This document shows positions 40,664-52,008 of a stretch of DNA of 64,000 nt, piece by piece. Under the pieces are notes generated by a model that ran no database searches, was not told the origin of the DNA, and saw only the letters and a program-made list of their open reading frames with translations. This stretch comes from Labedella endophytica (GTDB taxonomy: Bacteria > Actinomycetota > Actinomycetes > Actinomycetales > Microbacteriaceae), in contig NZ_RZGZ01000002.1 in the NCBI RefSeq assembly GCF_003990045.1, positions 930,001 to 994,000 on the forward strand, in the 5' to 3' direction. A program made the position numbers and the translations under genes. Numbering within the stretch: position 1 is the first letter of the stretch; the number at the start of each line of letters is the position of its first letter.

Positions 40664-42338
40664 GACTGCTCCGATCATGTCTCGCGCCGGCGGCTGCCGA
40701 GTCGCGTCGTTCCTTCGGGAGAGTCACGATGAACGTCGTCCCGACGCCGCGCTCGCTCTCCACCGCGATCGTCCCGCCGTGCTCTTCGATGATCTCCCTG
40801 GCGATGTTGAGACCGAGACCGGTGCCGTGGATCGAGGTCTGACGCACGGATTCAGCACGGTAGAAGCGCTCGAAGAGCCGTTCCTGCTCGTCCGGGCGCA
40901 TGCCCCTGCCCGTGTCCCGCACGACGATGCGAGCGTCCTTCCCGGCGTCGGTGACGGTCACGACGACCGACCCGCCGTCGTTGTTGTATTTGATGGCGTT
41001 CGAGACGAAGTTGTCCATCACCTGCCGGATGCGGAATGCGTCGCCCATGACGACGACATCACCGCTCGACTGGACGTCGACGCTGATGCCTCGCGCCTGG
41101 CCGGCGACGCGAGCCGCCTCCACGGACTGCGCGGCGATCGCGGTGACCTCGCACGGCGCGAAGTGCATCACGAACCGGTGGGAATCCGCGCTCACCGTGA
41201 CGAGGAGATCGCTGACGATCTGGAGCAGTCGCTCCGAGTTGTCGAGCGCGATCCCGACGAGACGTCTCGCTTCGTCGTCGATCCCCTGGCTGTCGACGAC
41301 GAGGTCGAGATAGCCGAGCACCGACGTGAGGGGGGTCCGCAGCTCGTGCGAGACCGATGCGACGAAGTCGTCCCGCGCCTCGACCGCGGAGATCTCCGGC
41401 GTGACGTCGCGCGTGACGACGATGCACCCCTGGCTCTCGCCGTCGTCGTCGAGCAGCTGCCGGGCCGAGACCGCGAGCGCGATACGGCGCTCCCCTGGTC
41501 GTCCCTGCCAGATGATCTCGTTGTCGAACACCTCGCCGCGCATCGCTCGCCGGTAGGGACGCCGGCTCTCCGGGATGGGTGTGACGCGATCGGGCAGGTA
41601 GACCTTCTCCTGGACGAGGGCTTCGTTCATCTCGCCGAACGGTTCCATGAGCGCCCGGTGGGCCTGGTTCACGAGGATGACGTTTCCGCGATCGTCGTAA
41701 CCGATGACGCCGAAGGTGACGGCGTTGATGATCTCGTCCAGGGTCTCCCGCTGGCGGCGGACCCCTGACATCGCATTCTCGAGGAGCCGGGCCTGCTGGC
41801 GGAGGAGGACGCGATGCGCCGCACCGCGGATCGCCGACTGGTAGGCCGCCGCCGCGAGGAATGAAAAGGAGATCGGGAGCACGAAGAGCGTCGGCACGAT
41901 CGAGATCGAGAACGGCGTTCCGTTCCACCAGATCGACGTCCACAGCACGATGGAGCACACGACCGGTCCGAGGACCGCGATCCACAGTCGGAAATGCGTG
42001 GAGAGCCAGTAGATCGGGAAGATGAACAGCAGGCTCGCGGCGACGGCCGGAACTCCCTCGCGCATGAGGGCGATGGACGCGATGTCCGCGAAGGGGAGGA
42101 TGGCGATCGCGTTCCGCGGGAGCGTCGACCACGGCACCACGGTGGCGGCCGCCGTCACGAGGAACATCCCGGCGAGGCCCGCGACGTAGAGCGGGTCGGA
42201 CACGCTCACGGGCGAGAAAAGGTACGTGACGACCGTGAGGGCGAGAACAGCGGTGGCGACGAGCAACTGCATCAGGAAGACGCCGCGCTCCAGGCGCTGC
42301 GCGGCGACGCTCATCACCGCCGCCTCGACCCGTGCCAT
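40653..42338 (-). CDS. Membrane PAS histidine kinase
   Basis: The 561-residue sensor has about six N-terminal helices (20-165), a coiled coil, a PAS-like domain (about 198-320; TFGVIGYDDRGNVILVNQA), a HisKA site SHELRTPLTS (His331) and a HATPase domain (DNFVSNAIKYNNDGG; DTGRGM; HGTGLGLNIAREI). It would autophosphorylate and pass phosphate to a response regulator, which is not adjacent. The ATG at 42338 has TACGCT 6 nt upstream and no ribosome site, so a leaderless start is likely. It overlaps the degenerate GGDEF gene, which may modulate or read the same signal. Confidence 0.92.
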   Translation of the reverse strand: MARVEAAVMSVAAQRLERGVFLMQLLVATAVLALTVVTYLFSPVSVSDPLYVAGLAGMFLVTAAATVVPWSTLPRNAIAILPFADIASIALMREGVPAVAASLLFIFPIYWLSTHFRLWIAVLGPVVCSIVLWTSIWWNGTPFSISIVPTLFVLPISFSFLAAAAYQSAIRGAAHRVLLRQQARLLENAMSGVRRQRETLDEIINAVTFGVIGYDDRGNVILVNQAHRALMEPFGEMNEALVQEKVYLPDRVTPIPESRRPYRRAMRGEVFDNEIIWQGRPGERRIALAVSARQLLDDDGESQGCIVVTRDVTPEISAVEARDDFVASVSHELRTPLTSVLGYLDLVVDSQGIDDEARRLVGIALDNSERLLQIVSDLLVTVSADSHRFVMHFAPCEVTAIAAQSVEAARVAGQARGISVDVQSSGDVVVMGDAFRIRQVMDNFVSNAIKYNNDGGSVVVTVTDAGKDARIVVRDTGRGMRPDEQERLFERFYRAESVRQTSIHGTGLGLNIAREIIEEHGGTIAVESERGVGTTFIVTLPKERRDSAAAGARHDRSSHGS

Positions 42339-42344
42339 GGGTTG

Positions 42345-42350
42345 AGCGTA
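42345..42350 (-). promoter_or_regulatory. -10 element of the histidine kinase gene (leaderless candidate)
   Basis: Minus strand TACGCT, 6 nt before the ATG at 42338. Confidence 0.35.
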
Positions 42351-42384
42351 GCAACGGCTCCGGCGGGAGATCCGCCGGACACGA

Positions 42385-44730
<2,346 letters not shown>

Positions 44731-44876
44731 GGGATGACTCCTGGGTGGGATGACGGGCGGGGCCCGATGACCCATTCTAGGGTTCGGCGCATGCGGGGGT
44801 GGCCATGTGACGACCGGTCCAGAGCCGCCGATACGGGACGCGCGCGACGGTGTCGGTCAGCTCGTGACGGTGTCCG

Positions 44877-45476
44877 TCAGCGTGCGACGACCGTTCGGCC
44901 CTCGAAGGCGCGGCCGAGGGTCACCTCGTCGGCATACTCGAGGTCGCCGCCCACGGGGAGCCCCGAGGCCAGCCGGGTAATCCGGATCTCGAGCGTCGTC
45001 AACAGCCGACTGAGGTAGGTGGCCGTGGCCTCGCCCTCGAGGTTGGGGTCGGTCGCGATGATGACCTCCTCGACGGTGCCGTCCGCGAGGCGCTGCAGGA
45101 GCTGACGGATGCGCAGTTCCTCCGGCCCGATGCCGTCGATCGGGCTGATCGCCCCGCCCAGCACGTGGTACAGACCGCGGAACTCGCGGGTCCGCTCGAT
45201 GGCGACGACGTCCTTCGCCTCCTCGACCACGCAGATGAGCGCCGGGTTACGGCGCGGGTCGCGGCAGATGGAGCAGGTCTCCTGCTCGGCGACGTTGCCG
45301 CAGATCGCGCAGAAGTGCACCTTGTCGCGCAGCTCCGTGAGGAGTTCGGCCAGGCGGGAGACGTCGAACGTCTCCGTCTGGAGGATGTGGAACGCGATGC
45401 GCTGCGCCGACTTCGGTCCGATTCCCGGGAGGCGACCGAATTCGTCGATGAGCTCCTGGACGATGCCTTCGTACAC
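44877..45476 (-). CDS. recR: Recombination protein RecR
   Basis: The 199-residue protein acts with RecO and RecF to load RecA at gaps. A helix-hairpin-helix ([18 protein letters not shown], 14-31), a Cys4 zinc finger (CAICGN...CSICRD), and a Toprim domain ([23 protein letters not shown]) are in order. GTG at 45476 has AGGAGG 7 nt upstream. It lies 32 bp downstream of dnaX, the usual bacterial order. Confidence 0.96.
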   Translation of the reverse strand: MYEGIVQELIDEFGRLPGIGPKSAQRIAFHILQTETFDVSRLAELLTELRDKVHFCAICGNVAEQETCSICRDPRRNPALICVVEEAKDVVAIERTREFRGLYHVLGGAISPIDGIGPEELRIRQLLQRLADGTVEEVIIATDPNLEGEATATYLSRLLTTLEIRITRLASGLPVGGDLEYADEVTLGRAFEGRTVVAR

Positions 45477-45508
45477 GATCTACCTCCTGGTTCTGCGGTA
45501 TCGACTGA

Positions 45509-48085
45509 TCACGGGGTGAACCGGGACGGCGGGGTGTAGGGCTGCTCCTCGATGAAGCGGGCTCCGAGGATCTCGCGCACGACCGCCTCGCCGTAGCGGG
45601 CGCTCTGTCGTGCGGATGGTTCCGGGGCGACGGGGGCCGCCCGATGGACGGGTGCCGGCGGGGTCGCCCGCGGAGGCTCGGCCGCGGTCCGCGGCTCGGG
45701 GATCTCCTTGGTCCGTGGCTCGGGGATCTCCGCGACCGGTGCCGCCGTTCCCGCGGCCGAGACCGAGGGCCCCGCGCTCGCGTCGGGCGACGATCCGGCG
45801 GGGGACGTCGGAGGCTCGTCGGTCGCGCTCCCGGGGATCGCCACGACGTGCCAACCCGCAGCGTCCGTCGTGGGCGCCGGCGCGGAGGGGGACGTCGATG
45901 CGGACGTGGTCGCGTCCGAAATCGGCCGCGCGGCTGCGTCCGGTCGCGACTGTGGTCGATCGGCCGGCCGCTGCTGCTCGGCGGGTCGCTGCGGAGCCGG
46001 CTGCTGGCGAGACGGCTGCTGAGCCGGTCGCTGGGGTGCAGTGCGCTGAGGACCCGCGGTGCGCTCGTGGTCCTCGAGCGGGGGCGGGACCGAATCGTCC
46101 GGCGGCGCATCGTCGTCGGACAACGGGGGTACGTCGTCCTCGAGCGGGGAGACGCGTCCGGCGCGGCCCTGGGGTGATCGGCCGGTCGACTGCGGGCCGG
46201 AACGGTCCGATCGCGGAGCTCCGGACGGAGCGTTCGGACGCTCGGATCCCGAGCGGCCCTCGGATCGAACCGGTGCCGCCGGAGCCGCCTGGGCGTCCAC
46301 CGGACGCTCCCCCACGGGTGTCGCCGACATGACGGCGGGCGCGGCGCCCTGCGCGGACGAGGGCGCGGGTGCGCCGTCGACCTTCGCGATGTACTTCACC
46401 CGCATGCCCAGGACGTCGAGGATCGCCTGCCGCAGGATCTCGCTCACACCCTGGCCGGCGTTCGACTGCTTGAAGCTCTCGACGTCGTGCTGGCTCGGGA
46501 AGGTGAGCGTGAGCACGTCACCCTCGAGGGCACGGACGGTGGCCGTGACGGCGACCATCCAGGCGCCTCGCTTGGCCGCGCCGACGCGCTCGAGAACCTC
46601 CGGCCACGCGTCCTTCAGCTGCGGGAGCGAGACCGGGCCGCCGGGTGCGGCCGGGGCGGCGGACGAGGCGGCCGCCTGCGACGAATTCGGAGTCGTCGCC
46701 GGAGCCGCCTCTCGCGTCGTGGGCTGCGACGCGGGAGCGTGCGACGTCGGCGATGCGGTCGCGGACACCGGAGGGTTCGCCGTCGCCGTCGTCGGGACGA
46801 CCACGGGGGCCGCGCTCGACGACGCAGGGGTCGACGAAACAGCAGCCGCGGGAGCCGAGGACATCGGAGGCGACGACACCGGGGCCGACATCGTCGGACT
46901 GCCTGAATCGACGGGGCCCGAATCGACACCGATCCGGCGCTCGAGCCGCTCGACGCGCGCGAGCGCTCCGCGCGCCGTCGCGTCGGCCGCGGGTACGAGG
47001 ATGCGCGCCATCATGAGTTCGAGGTGGAGCCGCGGGGACGTCGCTCCCGACATCTCGCTGAGAGCGCGACCGACGAGGTCGGCCGACCGCGAGAGCTCGG
47101 CCGGACCGAATGCCTGCGCCTGGCGGGACATCCGGTCGAGTTCGTCCTGGGGCATTCCGCGCATGACGGCGGCCGCACCCTCCGACGTGGCCGCGACCAC
47201 GATGAGGTCGCGGAGCCGTTCGAGGAGATCGTCGACGAACCGCCGGGGGTCCTGCCCGGTCTGGATGACGCGGTCCACCGATCCGAAGACCGCGGCCGCA
47301 TCGCTCGCGGCGAGCGCGTCGACGACCTCGTCGAGAAGGGCCGTATGGGTGTAGCCGAGGAGCGAGACCGCTCGCTCGTAGTCGACCGATGCGTCCTCGG
47401 AGCCGGCCATGAGCTGGTCGAGGAGTGACAGCGTGTCGCGGGCCGAACCGCCGCCCGCGCGCACGACCAGGGGAAGCACGCCGGCAGCGACGGTCACGCC
47501 CTCCGACTCGCAGAGCTCTCCGACGTAGTCGAGCATCTGGGCCGGCGGGATGAGGCGGAACGGGTAGTGGTGCGTGCGCGACCGGATCGTGCCGATGACC
47601 TTGTCCGGCTCCGTCGTGGCGAAGATGAACTTCACGTGCTCCGGCGGTTCCTCGACGATCTTGAGGAGGGCGTTGAACCCCTGCGGCGTGACCATGTGGG
47701 CCTCGTCGAGGATGAAGATCTTGTAGCGGTCGCGAGCCGGCGCGAAGATGGCGCGCTCGCGCAGATCGCGGGCGTCGTCGACTCCGTTGTGACTCGCCGC
47801 GTCGATCTCGACCACATCGAGCGAGCCCCCGCCGTCGCGGGACAGCTCTACGCAGCTGTCGCACGTGCCGCACGGGGTGTCCGTCGGGCCCTGGGCGCAG
47901 TTGAGGCACCGGGCCAGGATGCGGGCCGAGGTGGTCTTGCCGCAGCCGCGAGGGCCGCTGAAGAGGTAGGCGTGATTGACCCGGTTGGTGCGCAGCGCCG
48001 TACGCAGCGGATCGGTCACCTGGGACTGACCGATCATCTCGGCGAATGTCTCGGGCCGGTAGCGGCGATAGAGGGCGGTGACCAC
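45509..48085 (-). CDS. dnaX: DNA polymerase III subunit gamma/tau
   Basis: The 858-residue clamp-loader ATPase has Walker A GPRGCGKTT (44-52), a zinc module with CLNCAQG and CGTCDSC, and ILDEAHMVT as the DExx region. The AAA part ends near residue 370. A Ser/Ala/Pro-rich linker, a tau-like domain (about 495-590; LPQLKDAWPEVLERVG) and a further long Pro/Arg-rich tail follow; the large disordered fraction is usual in actinobacteria. GTG at 48085 has TAGCAT 6 nt upstream. No slippery A/T run for gamma production was seen. Confidence 0.96.
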   Translation of the reverse strand: MVTALYRRYRPETFAEMIGQSQVTDPLRTALRTNRVNHAYLFSGPRGCGKTTSARILARCLNCAQGPTDTPCGTCDSCVELSRDGGGSLDVVEIDAASHNGVDDARDLRERAIFAPARDRYKIFILDEAHMVTPQGFNALLKIVEEPPEHVKFIFATTEPDKVIGTIRSRTHHYPFRLIPPAQMLDYVGELCESEGVTVAAGVLPLVVRAGGGSARDTLSLLDQLMAGSEDASVDYERAVSLLGYTHTALLDEVVDALAASDAAAVFGSVDRVIQTGQDPRRFVDDLLERLRDLIVVAATSEGAAAVMRGMPQDELDRMSRQAQAFGPAELSRSADLVGRALSEMSGATSPRLHLELMMARILVPAADATARGALARVERLERRIGVDSGPVDSGSPTMSAPVSSPPMSSAPAAAVSSTPASSSAAPVVVPTTATANPPVSATASPTSHAPASQPTTREAAPATTPNSSQAAASSAAPAAPGGPVSLPQLKDAWPEVLERVGAAKRGAWMVAVTATVRALEGDVLTLTFPSQHDVESFKQSNAGQGVSEILRQAILDVLGMRVKYIAKVDGAPAPSSAQGAAPAVMSATPVGERPVDAQAAPAAPVRSEGRSGSERPNAPSGAPRSDRSGPQSTGRSPQGRAGRVSPLEDDVPPLSDDDAPPDDSVPPPLEDHERTAGPQRTAPQRPAQQPSRQQPAPQRPAEQQRPADRPQSRPDAAARPISDATTSASTSPSAPAPTTDAAGWHVVAIPGSATDEPPTSPAGSSPDASAGPSVSAAGTAAPVAEIPEPRTKEIPEPRTAAEPPRATPPAPVHRAAPVAPEPSARQSARYGEAVVREILGARFIEEQPYTPPSRFTP

Positions 48086-48091
48086 GACACA

Positions 48092-48097
48092 ATGCTA
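48092..48097 (-). promoter_or_regulatory. -10 element of dnaX (leaderless candidate)
   Basis: Minus strand TAGCAT, 6 nt before the GTG at 48085; no ribosome site between. Confidence 0.4.
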
Positions 48098-48240
48098 GTC
48101 GCCGCCACCGACACGCGGGCCGGCCGGGGAGCGTCCCGGGCAGGCCGGGCAGCGTCCCGGGCGCGCCATCGACTTCCCCCGTGAAGAGGGGGAGAGACAA
48201 ACGGATGGCGTCCGCTTAGTGTCGGTACCGATGGCCGTTG

Positions 48241-48267
48241 AGGGGCGGTGCGTCTTGCGGTGCCCCT
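48241..48267 (+). promoter_or_regulatory. Leader hairpin upstream of the SipW operon
   Basis: AGGGGC (48241-48246) pairs with GCCCCT (48262-48267) and is followed by TTTC, 42 bp before the ATG. It may be an attenuator or simply a leader structure. The ribosome site GAGGGGA follows later. Confidence 0.35.
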
Positions 48268-48309
48268 TTCGTCGACGGCTCGAAGAAGTCCTCTGAGGGG
48301 AAGACTGAC

Positions 48310-49005
48310 ATGACTGAAACGCGCCTCGCGCCCCGCCCGCCCGAGACCGACGGGGCCGCTCCTGTCGGCAACCGTTCACGGTCACGCAAGTTCAAAGCCG
48401 TGCTCGCCGGTGGCCTCGTGCTCGGCGTCGGAGCGGCCATCACGCTCGCCGCCTGGAACGATTCCGAGTTCGCCACCGGGACGTTCTCCGCCGGTACCTT
48501 CAACCTCGAGGGCTCCACGACGAGCTCGACCGCCGGTTTCGTCGACAACGACCTCGACGAAACCGGCGGCACGGCCGCCGCCCTCGTCTTCACGACCCCG
48601 TTCGACAACCTCGCCCCCGAGGACGTCGTGTACGCGCCGTTCTGGCTGCGCCTCGCCGCCGACACGACGACCGACGCGACGCTCGTGCTCGACACGCTCG
48701 TGACCACCGATTCGGTGACCGACCCGAACGCCGGCGCTCTCTCGTACGCCGTCTACGAACTGGCTACCGCGACGGCGACGTGCGACGCCGCCGGTGTCGC
48801 CGCCGGCACGGAGATCGCCTCGGCCGATGCTCTCACGAGCGACGCCGCGGTCGACAGCGGCACGGTGGATCTCACCGGCGGCGCGCCGGTCACCGCGGCC
48901 GGTGCCCCCGTCCAGCTCTGCGTCGTCGTCACCGCGGGTGCCGATCTCGACCAGGGCGGCGTCACGACGTCGACGTGGGAATTCACGGCGACCAGCACCG
49001 AGTAG
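48310..49005 (+). CDS. SipW-dependent TasA-like secreted protein 1
   Basis: The 231-residue protein has the SipW-type signal: RKFKAVLAGGLVLGVGAAIT (about 27-46), a tract of hydrophobic residues, then AAWNDSEFATGTFSAGTFNL, matching the TasA/camelysin-like motif (A-W-x-D/S-x-E-x-A-x-x-T-F-x-A-G-x-F). The rest is Thr/Ala-rich and beta-rich. Such proteins are cleaved by the ER-type signal peptidase encoded two genes on and may form fibres or surface coat in biofilms. GAGGGGA before the ATG. First gene of a four-gene operon. Confidence 0.8.
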   Translation: MTETRLAPRPPETDGAAPVGNRSRSRKFKAVLAGGLVLGVGAAITLAAWNDSEFATGTFSAGTFNLEGSTTSSTAGFVDNDLDETGGTAAALVFTTPFDNLAPEDVVYAPFWLRLAADTTTDATLVLDTLVTTDSVTDPNAGALSYAVYELATATATCDAAGVAAGTEIASADALTSDAAVDSGTVDLTGGAPVTAAGAPVQLCVVVTAGADLDQGGVTTSTWEFTATSTE

Positions 49006-49014
49006 GCGGTCGTC

Positions 49015-49662
49015 GTGCGTCACCACGAGCACGACGTCCGGTCCGGGCGCTCCCGGCTGTGGTGGTTCCGAGTACGAGCCGTCCTCGCGGGCGGGCTCGT
49101 ACTCGGGATCGGCTCGGCCGCGACCGTCGCGGCCTGGAACGACGGCGAATACGCCACGGCGACGATCACGGCGGGCACCTTCCAGATCGAAGGGAGCACG
49201 TCGAGCGCGACGACCGGGTACTCCGATCACGCGGCGTCGACGTCGGCGGCGGTCCTCCCGTTCGCCCCCGTCGTGACCGCCGCCACCCCGGGCACGACGA
49301 CCTACGCGAGCTTCTGGGTCCGGACGAAGTCCACGAGCGTCGCCGGCACTGTCGCGCTCCAGACACCCACGTTCGGAACCGCGTCGACCGGGCTGCAGTC
49401 GAGCCTCACATACGGAGTCCGGCTGCTCGGACCCAGCGAAACGTGTGGGTCTACGGCGTTCTCGACCCCGCTGGGAACGACGATCGTCACGGCGGGAACC
49501 GCCCTCGGTGGGACCCTCGCGGCCCCATCACCCACGATCGCAGCGGCGAGCGGAGCCGTTCACCAGTACTGCTTCGCGATCACACTGCCCACGACGGCAC
49601 CGAACACCGCTCAGGGCCTTGTCGCCGCACCCAACTGGCAGTTCCTCGCGACCGCCAGCTGA
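49015..49662 (+). CDS. SipW-dependent TasA-like secreted protein 2
   Basis: The 215-residue protein starts at GTG 49015, 9 bp after the first gene. The signal RVRAVLAGGLVLGIGSAATV and AAWNDGEYATATITAGTF repeat the first protein's motif almost exactly, so the two are paralogues with divergent mature domains. The mature part has Thr-rich beta strands and two cysteines (SETCGSTAF and HQYCFAI). Expected to be cleaved by the same peptidase. Confidence 0.78.
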   Translation: MRHHEHDVRSGRSRLWWFRVRAVLAGGLVLGIGSAATVAAWNDGEYATATITAGTFQIEGSTSSATTGYSDHAASTSAAVLPFAPVVTAATPGTTTYASFWVRTKSTSVAGTVALQTPTFGTASTGLQSSLTYGVRLLGPSETCGSTAFSTPLGTTIVTAGTALGGTLAAPSPTIAAASGAVHQYCFAITLPTTAPNTAQGLVAAPNWQFLATAS

Positions 49663-49679
49663 CCCATCCACGGAGCACC

Positions 49680-50279
49680 ATGAGCACCACGACCCTCACG
49701 ACACGACGCGATGCCCGGGCGTCGAGGACCGCGACGCGCCCTCGACGCCCGGCGTCGCGGGTGGCCGGCGACGTCCTGCTCAACACCCTCGCGCTCGCCG
49801 GTGTCGTGTGCATCGTCCTCGTGGTCCTCTCGGTGTTCTTCCAGATCACGCTCATCATGTTCAAGACGGGTTCGATGTCGCCGACGATCCCCACGGGTTC
49901 GGTCGCGGTCGTGCGGGAGATCCCCGCCGAGGACATCCGTGTGGGCGACGTCGTCACAGTGGATCGGGCGGGAGACCTCCCCGTCACCCACCGTGTGTTG
50001 AGTGTCAGCGTCGCGGACGGCGCGCCCGACGCCCGCACGATCACGATGCAGGGCGACGCCAACGCCTCGCCGGATCCGTCCCCCTACACCGTCGAGAGCG
50101 TTCGCATCGTGCTCGCCTCGGTGCCGCACCTCGCGTCCGTCATCGTCTGGTTCTCCAACCCCGTCGTCCTCGGTTCGATCACGCTCGCGGCGTCCGCCCT
50201 CGTGGTCTGGGCATTCTGGCCGCGGAGCCACGAGGAGCACGACGAACCCGCTGCACTCCAGGGGACGACCCCGCGATGA
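49680..50279 (+). CDS. ER-type (SipW-like) signal peptidase I
   Basis: The 199-residue membrane protease has a helix (about 30-60), KTGSMSPTIPTGSV with catalytic Ser65, then VTHRV with His104 in place of the lysine of ordinary bacterial signal peptidases. A Ser/His pair is the mark of the SipW or ER type. A second helix near 160-185 lies at the C-terminal side. It should process the flanking SipW-type proteins. Its stop overlaps the next start (ATGA), and it follows the second substrate by 17 bp. Confidence 0.88.
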   Translation: MSTTTLTTRRDARASRTATRPRRPASRVAGDVLLNTLALAGVVCIVLVVLSVFFQITLIMFKTGSMSPTIPTGSVAVVREIPAEDIRVGDVVTVDRAGDLPVTHRVLSVSVADGAPDARTITMQGDANASPDPSPYTVESVRIVLASVPHLASVIVWFSNPVVLGSITLAASALVVWAFWPRSHEEHDEPAALQGTTPR

Positions 50280-50800
50280 TCCGCTCGCGTCGGGTTCATC
50301 CCGCAGCACGCCGGTCGGCGGTGGCAATCGCCGGATTCGCGATCGCCGCGCTCGTCCTCGTTCCGACCGCCCGGCCGACGGAAGCGGTCTTCACCGATAG
50401 CGAGACGGCGACCGGGACGCTGACGGCGTTCGTCGTTCCCCGCCCCACGCTCTCGAGCACCTGCACGATCAACCCGGGGCTCCTGGGCGCGACACCGTCT
50501 ATCACGATCGAATGGACACTACCGGCCGGATACGCCTCCACCGATGTCCGATACGGCGTCGGCGCGACGCCGACCACGCTTCAGCCCGTCACTGCGAACT
50601 ACGTGACCACACCCCTGAGCGGGGCGCGCTATCGGACGGTGTTCAGCGGCGGCCTGCTGTCCGGGCTCCTCGGGGGATCCGCCTCCGTCGGTGTGCGTAT
50701 CCAGGACACACCGAAGAACTCATGGTTGTCCAGGTGGGCGACCGCGACCGGCGGGTCCGGCCTCGCAGGCATCAACGCCTACTGCACGGTCAATCCCTGA
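50276..50800 (+). CDS. Third SipW-type secreted protein of the operon
   Basis: ATG at 50276 overlaps the peptidase stop. The 174-residue protein has a hydrophobic segment (RSAVAIAGFAIAALVLVP) and AVFTDSETATGTLTAF, a shorter version of the TasA-like motif. The remainder has Thr/Gly-rich beta strands, with cysteines in SSTCTINPG and near the C-terminus. Its end is 2 bp from the convergent ackA stop. No family besides the signal is recognised. Confidence 0.7.
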   Translation: MIRSRRVHPAARRSAVAIAGFAIAALVLVPTARPTEAVFTDSETATGTLTAFVVPRPTLSSTCTINPGLLGATPSITIEWTLPAGYASTDVRYGVGATPTTLQPVTANYVTTPLSGARYRTVFSGGLLSGLLGGSASVGVRIQDTPKNSWLSRWATATGGSGLAGINAYCTVNP

Positions 50801-50802
50801 CC

Positions 50803-52008
50803 TCAGGACACCGCTGCGAGCGTCTGGATCGCGATCTCGAGTTCCTCGTCGGTGGGTACGACGAGCACGGTGACGGCGGAATCGTCCGCCGAGATGACGC
50901 GCGTCTCACGACTCGTCGCGTTGTTGCGCTCCTCGTCGATCCGGATGCCGAACAGTTCGAGCCCGGCCAGGCTCTCGCTCCGGACGACCGGCGTGTTCTC
51001 CCCCACCCCGGCGGTGAACGCGATCACGTCGAGGCGTCCGAGCTGCGCGACGTAAGCCCCGATGTAGTGGCGCAGGCGGTGGACGTAGACGTCGAGCGCC
51101 TCCCGCGCCACCGAGTCGCCGCCCTCGGCGCGAGCGGTGAGATCGCGCATGTCGGAGTCGCCGGCGAGACCGACGAGTCCGCTCTTCTTGTTGAGCAACG
51201 TGTCGAGCTCGTCCGTCGACAACTGCGCCCGGCGCGCGAGATGGAGGAGCACGGCGGGATCGAGGTCGCCGGAGCGCGAGCCCATCACGAGTCCCTCGAG
51301 CGGAGTGAGGCCCATCGACGTCTCCACCGAACGGCCCCCGTCGATCGCGGTGATCGACGCGCCGTTGCCGAGGTGCAGCACGATCTGCGCGAGATCCTCC
51401 AGAGGACGATCGAGGAAACGGGCGGCGGCCTCTGAGACGTACTTGTGGCTCGTCCCGTGGAAGCCGTACCGACGGATGCGGTGCTTGGCCGCGAGGTCGC
51501 GGTCGATCGCGTAGGTGTAGGCGGCGGGCGAGAGCGTGCGGTGGAAAGCGGTGTCGAAGACGGCGACGTGTGGGACGTCGCCGAAGACGCGCTGGGCCGC
51601 ATCGATCCCCTGGACCGCCGCGGGGTTGTGCAGGGGGGCGAGGTCCGAGAGGTCCTCGATGTTGATCTTCACGAGATCGGTGATGACGGTCGGTTCGAAG
51701 AAGCGGCGACCCCCGTGGACCACGCGGTGACCGACGGCGACGGGTGCGTTGTCCTCGAGCGACGGTCCGTGCTCCGTGAAGCTCGCGATCATCTCGCCGA
51801 AGCCGGCCGTGTGGTCCGGGATCGGGGTGTGCCGCTCCCACGACGAGTCCCCCTCGTCCGTGCGGGTGAGGTCGCGGTGCTTCACGCGACCGGCGCCCTC
51901 TCCGATCCGCTCGACGAGCCCGGAGGCGAGCGCCGTGCGGTTCTCCACGTCGATGAGCTGGTACTTGAAGGACGAGGATCCGGAGTTGACGACGAGCACC
52001 GTGCTCAT
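50803..52008 (-). CDS. ackA: Acetate kinase
   Basis: The 401-residue enzyme interconverts acetyl phosphate and acetate with ATP. LVVNSGSSSFKYQL (about 4-17), GHRVVHGG, VFDTAFHRTLS (about 170), a GTSHKYVSE loop, GNGAS and FTAGVGENTP (about 325) are classic. Start ATG at 52008 overlaps the pta stop (ATGA). With pta it makes the acetate overflow and uptake pathway. A longer same-strand ORF reaching 53934 is just an out-of-frame read of pta. Confidence 0.97.
   Translation of the reverse strand: MSTVLVVNSGSSSFKYQLIDVENRTALASGLVERIGEGAGRVKHRDLTRTDEGDSSWERHTPIPDHTAGFGEMIASFTEHGPSLEDNAPVAVGHRVVHGGRRFFEPTVITDLVKINIEDLSDLAPLHNPAAVQGIDAAQRVFGDVPHVAVFDTAFHRTLSPAAYTYAIDRDLAAKHRIRRYGFHGTSHKYVSEAAARFLDRPLEDLAQIVLHLGNGASITAIDGGRSVETSMGLTPLEGLVMGSRSGDLDPAVLLHLARRAQLSTDELDTLLNKKSGLVGLAGDSDMRDLTARAEGGDSVAREALDVYVHRLRHYIGAYVAQLGRLDVIAFTAGVGENTPVVRSESLAGLELFGIRIDEERNNATSRETRVISADDSAVTVLVVPTDEELEIAIQTLAAVS

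Noticed and set aside
46059-47354. 431-aa plus-strand ORF opposite dnaX
   Set aside because: Low-complexity Ser/Arg shadow of the dnaX linker.
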